NCBI GenBank assembly: GCA_002503845.1 | Contig: DASO01000007.1 | Coordinates: forward strand, 1 to 51,402 | DNA: 51,402 nt | Reading direction: 5' to 3' | Source of the DNA: Euryarchaeota archaeon UBA24 | Lineage (GTDB): Archaea > Halobacteriota > Halobacteria > Halobacteriales > Hikarchaeaceae | Shown: one piece after another, positions 36,674-46,095 of the stretch | How the letters are laid out: each line of letters opens with the position of its first letter | Position numbering within the stretch: the stretch's first letter is position 1 | Notes under the pieces: generated by a model | Told to the model about the DNA's origin: nothing | The model's input: the letters and a program-made list of their open reading frames with translations, nothing else | Databases searched by the model: none | Program-made: the position numbers and the translations under genes

Positions 36674-37749
36674 GCTATAACACCTACCAATACTGCGGTG
36701 AAAATTAAGTTAATGAATGACAACGCCAACAAACCTTTCCATCCAATTTCAATCATCTGATCAATTCGAACACGAGGGATGGCGGCCCGCATCCATTGAG
36801 TGAATAGAAACACACTCCAAATTTTTAATAAAAACCAGATAAACCCAGGTATAAAAGATAGGGAAGAAATGGGTGCTGCGGGGCCACCTAAAAAGAGGGT
36901 TGCGATGATAGCACCGCCTAGGAAAACATGTAAAAATTCCCCAAGGAAAAACAAAACAAAGTATACTGAAGAATATTCAGTTACATATCCTGCAACAAGT
37001 TCAGTGGGTGCTTCAGGTATATCAAAAGGGTTTCTGCCTATTTCAGCTAAGTTTGCAACTAAAAATAAAATAAAAGCGAATGGATTTACAAAAGCAAACC
37101 AAGAGGGAATAGCGACCCCGGCAATTATTATTAGAGGGTCCGCTTGTGCCGATACAATTTCACTTAGGCGTAAAGATCCAGCGAATAAAACAACAGAAGC
37201 TGCAGTTACTATGAGGGGGATTTCATAGGCTATATTCATTGCCACTGCTCGGAGTCCACCCAGCATAGAAAATTTATTGTTGGAAGAATACCCTCCTATC
37301 ACAACCCCGACGGATGCTATAGAGGCCACAGCGAAAACAAAAACTAAACCGGTTTCGGGATCCGCTAATTGAAGAGGACCCCCCATGGGAATAACTGCAA
37401 ATCCCAATAGTGCGGAAAAAGGAAGAATCAGAGGTGCAATGTCCCAAGACGGGCGATCCACACCTTCGGGGACTATGAGTTCTTTTGCTAGTAAACGGAT
37501 AGCGTCGGCTACAATAATTAGCAGGCCAAGGGGCCCAAGTCGATTGACTGCTATTCGGTCTGTGAAAACAGCGGTGATTTTTCTTTTTGCCCAGGGGCCA
37601 GCAATTCCTGCAGAAATTAACATTATATTTCCAATTAAAAATGCTGCAATGAATGCAGAGATAATAGTTCCAATAAATCCATCAAATCCTAAGAGATGGT
37701 ATATTGCGTCTACGAGAGGTGTCTGGGTACTAAGGATAAAGTTGATCAC
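36670..37749 (-). CDS. nuoH: Complex I subunit H
   Basis: A 359-residue membrane subunit with eight helices that forms the quinone-access chamber together with NuoB and NuoD. Landmarks are DRIAVNRLGPLGLLIIVADAIRLLAKE, the loop RAVAMNIAYEIPL and NPFDIPEAPTELVAGYVTEYSS. The start is GTG, overlapping the nuoCD stop by four bases (GTGA). Its end overlaps nuoI in the same manner. Confidence 0.96.
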   Translation of the reverse strand: MINFILSTQTPLVDAIYHLLGFDGFIGTIISAFIAAFLIGNIMLISAGIAGPWAKRKITAVFTDRIAVNRLGPLGLLIIVADAIRLLAKELIVPEGVDRPSWDIAPLILPFSALLGFAVIPMGGPLQLADPETGLVFVFAVASIASVGVVIGGYSSNNKFSMLGGLRAVAMNIAYEIPLIVTAASVVLFAGSLRLSEIVSAQADPLIIIAGVAIPSWFAFVNPFAFILFLVANLAEIGRNPFDIPEAPTELVAGYVTEYSSVYFVLFFLGEFLHVFLGGAIIATLFLGGPAAPISSLSFIPGFIWFLLKIWSVFLFTQWMRAAIPRVRIDQMIEIGWKGLLALSFINLIFTAVLVGVIA

Positions 37750-39413
37750 CGATCGACCTCCCCAAGAACTATATCCAGACTGCCTAGAGCTGCAATTAGA
37801 TCGGGTACTAATCCACCTTCGGCCATTTCAGATAGTGTGGAAAGATTGCTAAAACAAGGACTGCGAATCTTAAATCGGGCTGGTTGTTGGGTCCCATCGG
37901 AACGTATGTAGATTCCAAGTTCTCCTTTTGCAGCTTCAACTGCCCTGTAGATTTCTGCGTCTGCAGGTGGTTTGATTGTACGAGGGACATTTGATTGAAT
38001 TATCCTGTCGTCTTCTGGCCAAGATTCTAGCAAAGATACGCACTGTTGGATAATTTTTGCAGATTGTTCAACCTCGCCTAGCCTGACCAAAAATCTAGAA
38101 TAGATGTCGCAACCATCTTTGGTTACAACATCCCAGTCGAGATTTGGATAATATCCATAGGGATCATCCCTACGGAGATCATAGTCAATTCCGGAGCCTC
38201 GGGCTACAGGTCCAGTTACACCATACTGCCGAGCTACGTCGGGAGACAAAATTCCAATATCGACGCATCTTAATTGGAAAATTTCATTAGAGGTCATTAA
38301 ATCAGAATATTCTTGGATTCCTGCAGGGACTGCGTCCAGGAAAGTTTGAATTTTAGATAAGAATTCATTTCGGGGTTCTGGTAAATCCCATACAACACCA
38401 CCAAGACGGAAATAATTAAACATCATTCGTTGACCTGTCAAGTCTTCTAGTATTGATTGAACGATTTCTCGATCTCGCATAGCGTACATAAAGATGGCAG
38501 TGAAATCGCCGTAAATATCTAATGCAAATGTTCCGACTGCTAAGAAGTGTGCACATATACGGCAAAGCTCGGCACCCATGGTTCGGAGAATTTCGGCATA
38601 TTCAGGGACCTCTATATTAACCAGATCCTCCGCTGCTCGAGCATATGCCCATTCATTGAGCAATCCTGCAGATGCGTAGTCCCAGCGGTCGGGATATGGC
38701 ATTATCTGGTAGCGATAATTCAATCCTTGGGCCATCTGTTCTTCGCAGCGATGGAGATAGCCGATATCTGGGTCGACTGCTACAACATGTTCTCCGTCAA
38801 GCACTGTTTTTAGATGCAATACACCGTGAGTTGCAGGATGATGAGGACCTATGTTGATGAACATAGTGTTGTCGTCCAGAGTATGTTGGAGGGGATTTTC
38901 GTGCTCTTGTAATGTTATGATTTGAGGTTTATTTTGATCATAGTCTAAACTGAGTGGATGCCCTTGCCAAGTGTCGGGTAGAAGAATACGCCGGAGATCT
39001 GGATGCCCCACATAATTAATTCCAACTAGATCATATGCTTCTCTTTCATGCCAATCTGCGGTTCGAAAAACAGAAGACGCAGATTGGTTCCAGGGATTAT
39101 TTTTGGGGGATGGAACGACAATACCTAACTCGTGTTGAGGAGCGTCATATTTTCTGAGATGGTATATAGATTCAAAACGGTCCTCGTATTCTTGTGCGGT
39201 GACGCATGAGAGATGATCAAATCCGGCTTCTTCCCTAAGTAAAGTCAATGTTTCTTCAACCGCATCTGGTCGAATTACAAATGCAGGGGCGTTGACGTGA
39301 TCTTCTTTTTGTAGGACGAGATCGCCGAGCATTTTTTCCAATTTGGTATAATCTAAAGTACCATTTTTAGATACTCCAATCACATTTTTAATAGGAGTAG
39401 TTGCAGAGCTCAT
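37746..39413 (-). CDS. nuoCD: Complex I fused subunit CD
   Basis: A 555-residue fusion of the 30-kDa (NuoC) and 49-kDa (NuoD) subunits. The C part fills about residues 25-165, with [18 protein letters not shown] and [12 protein letters not shown]. The D part starts near 180 with [15 protein letters not shown], followed by [19 protein letters not shown] and a long C-terminal region. Separate C and D genes are usual in Thermoplasmata, while the fusion is typical of haloarchaea and some bacteria. The ATG at 39413 overlaps the nuoB stop by four bases. Confidence 0.95.
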   Translation of the reverse strand: MSSATTPIKNVIGVSKNGTLDYTKLEKMLGDLVLQKEDHVNAPAFVIRPDAVEETLTLLREEAGFDHLSCVTAQEYEDRFESIYHLRKYDAPQHELGIVVPSPKNNPWNQSASSVFRTADWHEREAYDLVGINYVGHPDLRRILLPDTWQGHPLSLDYDQNKPQIITLQEHENPLQHTLDDNTMFINIGPHHPATHGVLHLKTVLDGEHVVAVDPDIGYLHRCEEQMAQGLNYRYQIMPYPDRWDYASAGLLNEWAYARAAEDLVNIEVPEYAEILRTMGAELCRICAHFLAVGTFALDIYGDFTAIFMYAMRDREIVQSILEDLTGQRMMFNYFRLGGVVWDLPEPRNEFLSKIQTFLDAVPAGIQEYSDLMTSNEIFQLRCVDIGILSPDVARQYGVTGPVARGSGIDYDLRRDDPYGYYPNLDWDVVTKDGCDIYSRFLVRLGEVEQSAKIIQQCVSLLESWPEDDRIIQSNVPRTIKPPADAEIYRAVEAAKGELGIYIRSDGTQQPARFKIRSPCFSNLSTLSEMAEGGLVPDLIAALGSLDIVLGEVDR

Positions 39414-40039
39414 GGGGAATCGCTCCAATTATAGCGCATGACTAGATCGTTTTCAGAGATTTGATCCGCGAGTTGTTCTATAAGTTCGTGGGTATCAAGA
39501 TCGCCAAATTTTTCGAGTTCATAAGGGTCGACGGTCACAGGAGAACGTTGTCCGCTGATAATACGTTCTTGTAGCTTTACTATTCCATAGACTAATGCTT
39601 CTGGTCGGGGAGGGCATCCAGGAACATGGATGTCAACGGGTAAAATTTCTTCAACGCCTTTTACCACGTTGTATCCTTTATGGAAAGGGCCTCCTGAAAT
39701 TGTGCAAGAGCCCATACCAACTACAAATTTTGGTTCGGGCATCTGATCATAAACGCGCCTCATTCTAGGTGCGAATTTAGAAACGATTGTTCCGGGGACA
39801 ATCATTAAATCTGCTTGTCTGGGTGAGGCTCTAGGGACACCTGCACCGAAACGGTCCAGATCGTGTTTCACTGCGAAAGTGTGCATCATTTCAATACTGC
39901 AGCATGCTATTCCAAATTGAAGAAGGAAAAGTGAAGATCCACGCACCCAATCCATAAATGAATCGAATTTTGTCAGGATGAAAGGGGAAGATCCGAATGC
40001 TTCTCGCAACCGTGAATTAAGACGTGGGTCTACTGTCAT
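39410..40039 (-). CDS. nuoB: Complex I subunit B
   Basis: A 209-residue subunit carrying the terminal [4Fe-4S] cluster N2 that reduces quinone. Its cluster ligands are in [26 protein letters not shown] and [14 protein letters not shown]. The C-terminal extension of about 40 residues is polar. It overlaps nuoA by four bases and nuoCD by four bases, keeping strict translational coupling at the head of the operon. Confidence 0.96.
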   Translation of the reverse strand: MTVDPRLNSRLREAFGSSPFILTKFDSFMDWVRGSSLFLLQFGIACCSIEMMHTFAVKHDLDRFGAGVPRASPRQADLMIVPGTIVSKFAPRMRRVYDQMPEPKFVVGMGSCTISGGPFHKGYNVVKGVEEILPVDIHVPGCPPRPEALVYGIVKLQERIISGQRSPVTVDPYELEKFGDLDTHELIEQLADQISENDLVMRYNWSDSP

Positions 40040-40437
40040 GGTGGCACCTCAGTTTCAGAGATAGCTTCAGAAACGATCCATTGGATTGCTCCGGTACTCC
40101 ATGCCCAAATGAGTCCTACGAAAAGGACTGCTATGAAAATCAACATAGGTACAAGAGCCCAGAACAAGTCGTATGCTGCTACGTCTCGGTATATGAGTGC
40201 CCAGGGGAAAATGAAGATAGTTTCTATGTCAAACACTACAAACAATAGAGCGACCATATAGTACTGAATGTCAAATCTAAATTGGGTAGAACTAGTGGGA
40301 ATTTCACCGGACTCATACGCTGTTCTTTTTCCAGCGACGGGGACGGTTGGACGAAGGAGAGAAGAGATGAGGATCATCCCAAGCGGAATGATCAATGCCA
40401 CAAATGCCAGCATACCAATAGCAAACCAAGGATTCAT
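40036..40437 (-). CDS. nuoA: Complex I subunit A
   Basis: A 133-residue membrane subunit with three helices. The family signature is present: AYESGEIP then [28 protein letters not shown]. It is the first gene of the complex I operon, transcribed toward lower coordinates through nuoN. A TATA-like CTTATACGG on the minus strand, near 40473-40481, precedes it by about 40 bases. Confidence 0.95.
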   Translation of the reverse strand: MNPWFAIGMLAFVALIIPLGMILISSLLRPTVPVAGKRTAYESGEIPTSSTQFRFDIQYYMVALLFVVFDIETIFIFPWALIYRDVAAYDLFWALVPMLIFIAVLFVGLIWAWSTGAIQWIVSEAISETEVPP

Positions 40438-40472
40438 GAGTAGGTTACTTGATGTTTATGTGGATTTGAGTC

Positions 40473-40481
40473 CGTATAAGT
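40473..40481 (-). promoter_or_regulatory. Probable TATA box of the complex I operon
   Basis: The plus strand reads CCGTATAAG; the minus-strand complement is a TATA-like element about 40 bases before the nuoA ATG, predicting a leader of roughly 14 bases. No other good candidate lies in this 94-base gap. Confidence 0.35.
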
Positions 40482-40531
40482 GTTAATTTGTTGAATTGTG
40501 AATTGAGATGCCTATAGCTTGAAAAAAGGTG

Positions 40532-42235
40532 TTAGTTTTTAGCTATAAAATAATCTTCGTGAATGAAGAAAATTATGTCAACGTTGAACTGGCGAATTTC
40601 ATGTTCAATTTGATGGTATTCTGACAAGAAGGGTTGTATCTCATCTATTTCGTTTGAGCGTGCTATGATGACGGGGGGGGTTTGATCTTCAAGAATTGTT
40701 TCGAAAGACAATATGTCTGCAGTACTATCTACGGTTGATCCATATGACTCGAGATACCAGGGGATAGGAAGTCGATTATACCATTCTCCATCTCGAAGCG
40801 GGAGAATGTAAGCATCTTCTTCGTTTTCAACTAAAAAGTAATCACCATAAAAGAGTACATCTAATTTAGAATGGCTGACTGAAGCCACTTGGATAGATTG
40901 GAGAGTTGCGTGCATATTAGCATCTGGTTGCGCATATTGGACAATGAAGTTGGATTCATCGTACGAGTTGACGTGACTCGTTGAGATAGAAATTCCAATT
41001 GTTCCAAGAGATATTAAGAGTAGTAAAATTATAGCTAGGCTTGCCCCTATTTTATCGTTTGAAGTTAAAGATTCAGAGGCCCAATCATAAATTATTGCAG
41101 CCCCAACCGCTGCGGGGATGGCAAGTGGCACAACCGTATGGACGACTGCCCAAGATGAGCTGATGTCTATGGAAAGTGGGTAGATGAATAGACTAAATAT
41201 CCCCCAATAGAATCCTAATGCAACTATGTTTCGGGGATGCTTGCCTCCATAACGATCAGAAAAGAATCCGATGAAGGATAATAGAACCAAAGCGCCTGAT
41301 GCATTCAAAAGGGAGAGGAGATAATGTTTCAAAAAAGGCAGATATGCATGGTCTGTGGAAGGTCCAAGAATCCACTCTGCAACTAGTTTTGAGGCGGAAT
41401 CTATAATTGCTGCAGAAAGGACACTTGGTAAAATTAAAGGATGTGAGAAAATATGATCGATACCAATACCTCCAAGCGATCCCGTGCGGGGAGAATAAAA
41501 TAAGAATAGAATGAAAATGAATTCTATAGTGACCAGCAATAGATGCCGCCTCCAATGCCAAATTGACGCAGATAGGCGAGAAAGGGTCTCAGTTATAATA
41601 ACAGTCCAGCCTGGTTTTTTGTCACGAAGTAAGAATAGTTTGTGATCGAAGAGTAAGAATGTACAGGCGAATAATATTGCGACATACACAAGGGCATTTT
41701 CTTTGGCTGTGAATGCGAGAGCTAGAAATGCACTTGCATAATAGAGGTACTGGGGTTTATGGGTAGAAAGGAACCGCAGACAGTAGCCCACGAAAATGAA
41801 AACAAACGCCGCTACAATTACATCATTTCTCATGAATCGGGAGTAGTAAAGAAGTAGAGGATCCAAAGCTAGGAAAAGAGATAACGCTATTAGTTCACGG
41901 TTATTTAGGTGGTCGCGGTATAGCCAAACTGCAAGTGGTAATAAACTCCCTATGATTGCCACAGAGATACGAGCAGTAAAGTCATTTGCACCAGCAAACT
42001 CAAAAATATAATGATTTATCTGAGGCAAAAATGGACCGTGAACAATTGGCCTATATTGCCATATCCCAGTGTCTACGTAGCGAAGGATATCATAACCCAC
42101 TCTTCCTTCATCCCAATGGGCAACTCTAGATCCAAGGTTTATTATTCGGAATAAAAGAGACACAAATGAGATGCAAATTATAGCAAGTAGAGTGTGGTCT
42201 GTTTTAGACAGAAAAGTACTAAATTGGGATTTCAT
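40532..42235 (-). CDS. TIGR03663/Agl23-type membrane protein (GT39-like)
   Basis: A 567-residue membrane protein with about eleven helices, matching the haloarchaeal family first defined as TIGR03663 and called flippase activity-associated protein Agl23. The first extracytoplasmic loop carries the conserved SRVAHWDEGRVGYDI with the Asp-Glu pair used by GT-C glycosyltransferases, then YRPIVHGPFLPQ, YSRFMRNDVIV and FTAKENALVY. A soluble domain of about 130 residues ends the protein. It suggests protein or lipid glycosylation at the cell surface. The gene is divergent from ribH with 80 bases between the assigned starts. Confidence 0.87.
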   Translation of the reverse strand: MKSQFSTFLSKTDHTLLAIICISFVSLLFRIINLGSRVAHWDEGRVGYDILRYVDTGIWQYRPIVHGPFLPQINHYIFEFAGANDFTARISVAIIGSLLPLAVWLYRDHLNNRELIALSLFLALDPLLLYYSRFMRNDVIVAAFVFIFVGYCLRFLSTHKPQYLYYASAFLALAFTAKENALVYVAILFACTFLLFDHKLFLLRDKKPGWTVIITETLSRLSASIWHWRRHLLLVTIEFIFILFLFYSPRTGSLGGIGIDHIFSHPLILPSVLSAAIIDSASKLVAEWILGPSTDHAYLPFLKHYLLSLLNASGALVLLSFIGFFSDRYGGKHPRNIVALGFYWGIFSLFIYPLSIDISSSWAVVHTVVPLAIPAAVGAAIIYDWASESLTSNDKIGASLAIILLLLISLGTIGISISTSHVNSYDESNFIVQYAQPDANMHATLQSIQVASVSHSKLDVLFYGDYFLVENEEDAYILPLRDGEWYNRLPIPWYLESYGSTVDSTADILSFETILEDQTPPVIIARSNEIDEIQPFLSEYHQIEHEIRQFNVDIIFFIHEDYFIAKN

Positions 42236-42315
42236 TGGTGGGTAAAGTAGGTCTACAAACTACAACCTTTCCATCTATCGTCAGAGCTATTAGCCAATCA
42301 AGCATTGGACAAATT

Positions 42316-42720
42316 ATGGTAGTAATAGGAATGGTAGTAGCAGAGTTTAATAGACCGATTACAGAACGTATGGAGGATGCTGCAAAACAAATTGCAAAAG
42401 ATCGGGGGGCGACAGTGATAGACACCATTTACGTCCCGGGGGTATATGACGCCCCGATTGCCGCTGACAGATTGGCACGAAGAGATGATGTTGACGCAGT
42501 AGTGGTCATTGGGGCAATAATATCAGGAGAAACGGATCACGAACATGTAATTGCCCATGCGGCGGCCCAAGGGTTGATAAAAATTAGTTTAAACAGAGAT
42601 AAACCCGTGGCACTAGGGATAACTGGACCGGGAATGGATCCAAAACAAGCCGTAGATAGAATTGAAAATGGGGGTTTTGCCATGGAGAGTGCGATAAAAA
42701 TGGTTGAAAGAATATCATGA
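42316..42720 (+). CDS. ribH: 6,7-dimethyl-8-ribityllumazine synthase
   Basis: A 134-residue enzyme of riboflavin synthesis that condenses 5-amino-6-ribitylamino-uracil with 3,4-dihydroxy-2-butanone 4-phosphate. Landmarks are VVAEFNRPITERM, the VPGVYDAPIAADRLA loop, VVVIGAIISGETDHEHV with the catalytic His, and GITGPG. The ATG at 42316 places the conserved AEFN at the usual distance from the N-terminus; a longer TTG start at 42235 would overlap the divergent gene and adds a non-conserved tail. Its stop overlaps the aminotransferase start (ATGA). Confidence 0.92.
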   Translation: MVVIGMVVAEFNRPITERMEDAAKQIAKDRGATVIDTIYVPGVYDAPIAADRLARRDDVDAVVVIGAIISGETDHEHVIAHAAAQGLIKISLNRDKPVALGITGPGMDPKQAVDRIENGGFAMESAIKMVERIS

Positions 42721-43862
42721 AATTTGCTCAGAGAGTTGAACAAATACAGCCCAGCGCGACTGTTGCAGTTGGGAATAAAGCGTCGATGCTTAAACAAAAA
42801 GGAATAGACATAATTGATCTAAGTGTGGGAGAACCAGATTTTAAAACACCAGAAAATATAGTCAAAGTGGCAAAAAGATCACTGGATTCGGGAGATCATG
42901 GGTACACTTCTTCAAAAGGTATTTTGGAATTAAGAGATTCAATTTCTAAGTATTTTAGTAGTAAGTGTGGGCTGGAGTATGGATCGGAAGAAATAATTGT
43001 CACTCCTGGGGCGAAACAGGCATTATTCGAAGCTATAATGACGATTATACAAGAAGGGGATGAAGCAATAGTACTCACACCTGCGTGGGTATCATACGAG
43101 CCGATCATTTCGATGGCTGGAGGAGAGATAACTAGGGTTGATTTAGAGCCTTATGGATTTCAATTGGCTCCTGCAATGAGTAAACTAAAAGAAACAATTT
43201 CTTCGAGGACAAAACTGATAGTTATAAACTCACCGTCGAATCCGACAGGGGCTGTGTACTCTCAAAAGGCGCTTGAAGGGGTGAGAGATCTTGCGGTAGA
43301 CAATGATGTGATGGTCATTTCAGATGAGATTTACAAAGAAATCACATATGCTCCGGAGTATACAAGCATAGGATCGATAGAAGGTATGGGAGACCGGACG
43401 GTGACGGTGAATGGTTTTTCTAAGGCATATGCTATGACAGGGTGGCGTTTGGGGTATATGGGCGCACCTCAAAGTCTCATAAAACAAGCTGCAAAAATTC
43501 ATTCACACACAGTCACATGTGCGACAAATATGGTTCAGCATGCAGGCGTAGAAGCCCTAGAAAATACAGAAGATTCAGTGAGAGAAATGGTGAGTTCTTT
43601 CAGGCAGAGACGAGATTTTATTTTGCGACTTTTGTCAAATAGTGGGATGGATATTTTAAGCCCAGATGGGGCTTTTTATGTCATGATTCCAGTTGGTGGA
43701 AATGGAGTAAAATGGTGCGAAAAATCGATTGAAGAAGCCCACGTTGCGATGGTTCCAGGAGAAGCATTTGGAGCCCCAGGATATGCACGAATTTCCTATG
43801 CCAATTCGATGGAAAACATTGAAGAGGCGATTGAAAGACTTTGTGCTAATGAGTTGATTTGA
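42717..43862 (+). CDS. Class I/II pyridoxal-phosphate aminotransferase (aspartate aminotransferase-like)
   Basis: A 381-residue PLP enzyme. The opening SVGEPDFKTP, the TPGAKQALFEA segment, INSPSNPTGAVY and SDEIYKEITY are all landmarks of subgroup I-gamma aspartate aminotransferases. The PLP lysine is in GFSKAYAMTGWRLGY near residue 238, and the C-terminal Arg in GYARISYANS binds the substrate carboxylate. The amino-acid specificity is not certain. It is translationally coupled to ribH, an order also seen in haloarchaea. Confidence 0.92.
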   Translation: MKFAQRVEQIQPSATVAVGNKASMLKQKGIDIIDLSVGEPDFKTPENIVKVAKRSLDSGDHGYTSSKGILELRDSISKYFSSKCGLEYGSEEIIVTPGAKQALFEAIMTIIQEGDEAIVLTPAWVSYEPIISMAGGEITRVDLEPYGFQLAPAMSKLKETISSRTKLIVINSPSNPTGAVYSQKALEGVRDLAVDNDVMVISDEIYKEITYAPEYTSIGSIEGMGDRTVTVNGFSKAYAMTGWRLGYMGAPQSLIKQAAKIHSHTVTCATNMVQHAGVEALENTEDSVREMVSSFRQRRDFILRLLSNSGMDILSPDGAFYVMIPVGGNGVKWCEKSIEEAHVAMVPGEAFGAPGYARISYANSMENIEEAIERLCANELI

Positions 43863-43921
43863 AGTGCACAATAATGTGAAATGAAAGAAGCAATAGTCTG
43901 CAAGTATAGAAACCAACAATT

Positions 43922-45802
43922 ATGAGGGATGGTGGCAAAGTGGGCATAATGGCCAATATGGAGAAAGGAGATAGTTCAGAAGTTGTTTATAAACTTAGGC
44001 AAAATAGTGATTTTGAGGAACTAGAAGTCGGGAAATATTACCATGCTAGAGTTGATCGTTTGGTTAAGTATGGAATGTTTGTTCGCTTATCGAAGCGCAC
44101 TTCAGGATTAGTTCATGAATCTATTTTTGATAGAGAGTATAGAGAGGGTGAAGAATTGGTTGTTCAACTAAGCGAGATTAAAGAAAATGGAGATTTGAGT
44201 TTTTCGCCGGGCAAACTGAATGAATATAGAACTCAAATTCTTGGAGAGGGTGGAGAGATAAACATAGATCAACTAGAAAGACACATTGGGAAAACTGTCC
44301 GGATTAGAGGGTTTGTTTCCCAGGTGAAACAGACTATGGGCCCAATTACATATAATATTACAGATGGGACTGGAGTTATTCGGTGTGTGGAATTGAGTCA
44401 ATTAAATGAAAAATCTTCAAATGACGTGAACGTAGGAAATGGGATTCAGATAATAGGAACAATGAGAGATGGGAAATATGGAAAGCAATTAGAAATTGAC
44501 CATATAGAAAAGGTGGGGACGGAAGTGCTAGGAAGGATTACAGAAAGGTATGAAGAGAATATTGCTAAGAAGATAAATTTGAATGAATTGAAATTTTTAG
44601 TAAATTGGCCTGCTCTGTTAAAACTGAGAAAGGATATAGAATCAAGTGCAGAGATACTTATCCGAGCAGTTTTTTCAGGGCGCCCGATAATAATTCGACA
44701 TCATGCGGATGTGGATGGTATTTGTGCCGGTTTTCCCATTGAAAAATCTTTGAAAAGTCTCGTGACAAAGGTATATGGTGATGAAAAGTCTCAGCATAAT
44801 TTAATCAAACGATTGTCGAGTAGGGCACCATATTATGATATGGAAGATGCAGTTCACGATTTGAATTCTGCCTTGTCTTCTCGGGATCGGCACGGGCAAA
44901 TGTTGCCATTATTATTATTAATTGACAATGGTAGTACAGAAGAAGATACTCCGGCATATGACTACCTCAATAGTTACGACATTCCCATCTTAGTTGTAGA
45001 TCACCATTATCCAAATGAAGATGAAGTTGATCCATATCTAGTAGAACATGTTAACCCATATCTAGTTGGTGAGGATTATCGCATAACAACAGGGATGATT
45101 TGTGCAGAGATTGCTAGAATGATTGACCCTGATACCATGGTTAAATTCGGCCATTTTCCTGCTATTTCAGGGATGGCAGATAGGTCGTCTGCAAATGCCA
45201 TGACGGATTATTATTTATTGGCTCAAGAATTAGGATTTGAAGAGACCGATTTGTACAGAATATGTGAAGCTCTAGATTATGCAACGTATGTCTTAAAGCG
45301 TAACAATGGGGAGGGACTAATTGAAGACATACTAGGAGTTGGAAAAGAAAATCGATTTAAAAAAGTGACAGAATTGCTATCCAAGTTGGCGAAGAGGAAT
45401 ATGAAACGGCAAGTGGAAACTTCGCTTAGACACACTCACTCTGAGCAATTAGAAACTGGAATTCAATTTAATAGAATAGAAATTGAAAGGGGTGCATATA
45501 GACATACATATCCGGCTCCGGGGAAAACGACAAGTTCGATTCATGATTATTTCGTTGAAAAAAATGGGACTCCTATGATCACTATTGGGTATGGGCCAGA
45601 TTTTGCGATATTACGAAGCGATGGTGTAGATCTAGACATACCCCAAATGGTAGAAGAAATTAAAGAAGAGATTCCAGAGGCGGGAGTGAGTGGAGGGGGT
45701 CACTTGGTGGTTGGATCGGTAAAATTCATACCTGGAGAAGATATATTAGTAAGAGAAGTATTGGAAAGGAAAATGGCAGAAACTCCGATAAAAATCAAGT
45801 GA
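43922..45802 (+). CDS. DHH phosphoesterase with S1 and OB-fold domains (RecJ-like)
   Basis: A 626-residue protein of the archaeal DHH superfamily. An S1 RNA-binding domain lies at about 33-90 (KYYHARVDRLVKYGMFV), an OB-fold domain at about 120-195 (GKTVRIRGFVSQVKQ), then the DHH catalytic domain: RHHADVDGICAG near 258 and LVVDHHYPNEDEVD near 360. The C-terminal DHHA1-like region contains SGGGHLVVG near 590. This layout is typical of haloarchaeal and other euryarchaeal nucleases or nanoRNases with a probable role in DNA repair or RNA decay. An ATG at 43949 is an alternative start. Confidence 0.9.
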   Translation: MRDGGKVGIMANMEKGDSSEVVYKLRQNSDFEELEVGKYYHARVDRLVKYGMFVRLSKRTSGLVHESIFDREYREGEELVVQLSEIKENGDLSFSPGKLNEYRTQILGEGGEINIDQLERHIGKTVRIRGFVSQVKQTMGPITYNITDGTGVIRCVELSQLNEKSSNDVNVGNGIQIIGTMRDGKYGKQLEIDHIEKVGTEVLGRITERYEENIAKKINLNELKFLVNWPALLKLRKDIESSAEILIRAVFSGRPIIIRHHADVDGICAGFPIEKSLKSLVTKVYGDEKSQHNLIKRLSSRAPYYDMEDAVHDLNSALSSRDRHGQMLPLLLLIDNGSTEEDTPAYDYLNSYDIPILVVDHHYPNEDEVDPYLVEHVNPYLVGEDYRITTGMICAEIARMIDPDTMVKFGHFPAISGMADRSSANAMTDYYLLAQELGFEETDLYRICEALDYATYVLKRNNGEGLIEDILGVGKENRFKKVTELLSKLAKRNMKRQVETSLRHTHSEQLETGIQFNRIEIERGAYRHTYPAPGKTTSSIHDYFVEKNGTPMITIGYGPDFAILRSDGVDLDIPQMVEEIKEEIPEAGVSGGGHLVVGSVKFIPGEDILVREVLERKMAETPIKIK

Positions 45803-45822
45803 AAATGAGATATAATAGTGGG

Positions 45823-45828
45823 TTTTTT
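45823..45828 (+). terminator. Oligo-T terminator after the DHH gene
   Basis: Six T follow the stop codon at 45802 by about 20 bases, a normal archaeal termination signal. The next gene starts at 45855 and would need its own promoter. Confidence 0.35.
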
Positions 45829-45854
45829 ATCGATGGGAAATATAGAATAGAACA

Positions 45855-46094
45855 ATGGTAGAGTATGACGTTGTGATTGCAATGATAGGATACATAGTAG
45901 GAGCTTTTGGTGGTCTTTTAATTTTTATAGAGTTATTCCAAGTGCCAAATTATGTGAGATACAAACCAAAATTGAATCGGTATGATGTTGAAATCAAACC
46001 AACTGAAGTTCAACAATATACATTGGCTGGAAGGGTTGGGGCGTTAATGATCGCAATAGCATTTTCTTTGGAATTTATTGCGATGCTAATATAA
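45855..46094 (+). CDS. Small two-helix membrane protein, function unknown
   Basis: A 79-residue protein with two membrane helices: about residues 8-27 and 61-79. The connecting loop of some 33 residues carries positive and acidic residues (RYKPKLNRYDVEIKP). I know no named family for it, and the context (a DHH nuclease on one side and a convergent HEAT protein on the other) gives no strong hint. Good codon use, a clear ATG and a sensible topology support its being real. Confidence 0.65.
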   Translation: MVEYDVVIAMIGYIVGAFGGLLIFIELFQVPNYVRYKPKLNRYDVEIKPTEVQQYTLAGRVGALMIAIAFSLEFIAMLI

Positions 46095-46095
46095 A

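Noticed and set aside
42236..42315. An FMN riboswitch before ribH
   Set aside because: The gap is only 80 bases between divergent starts and has none of the conserved FMN-element sequence.
42235..42315. N-terminal extension of ribH from TTG 42235
   Set aside because: Lumazine synthases begin just before the AEFN motif; the extra 27 residues are not conserved and overlap the divergent gene start.
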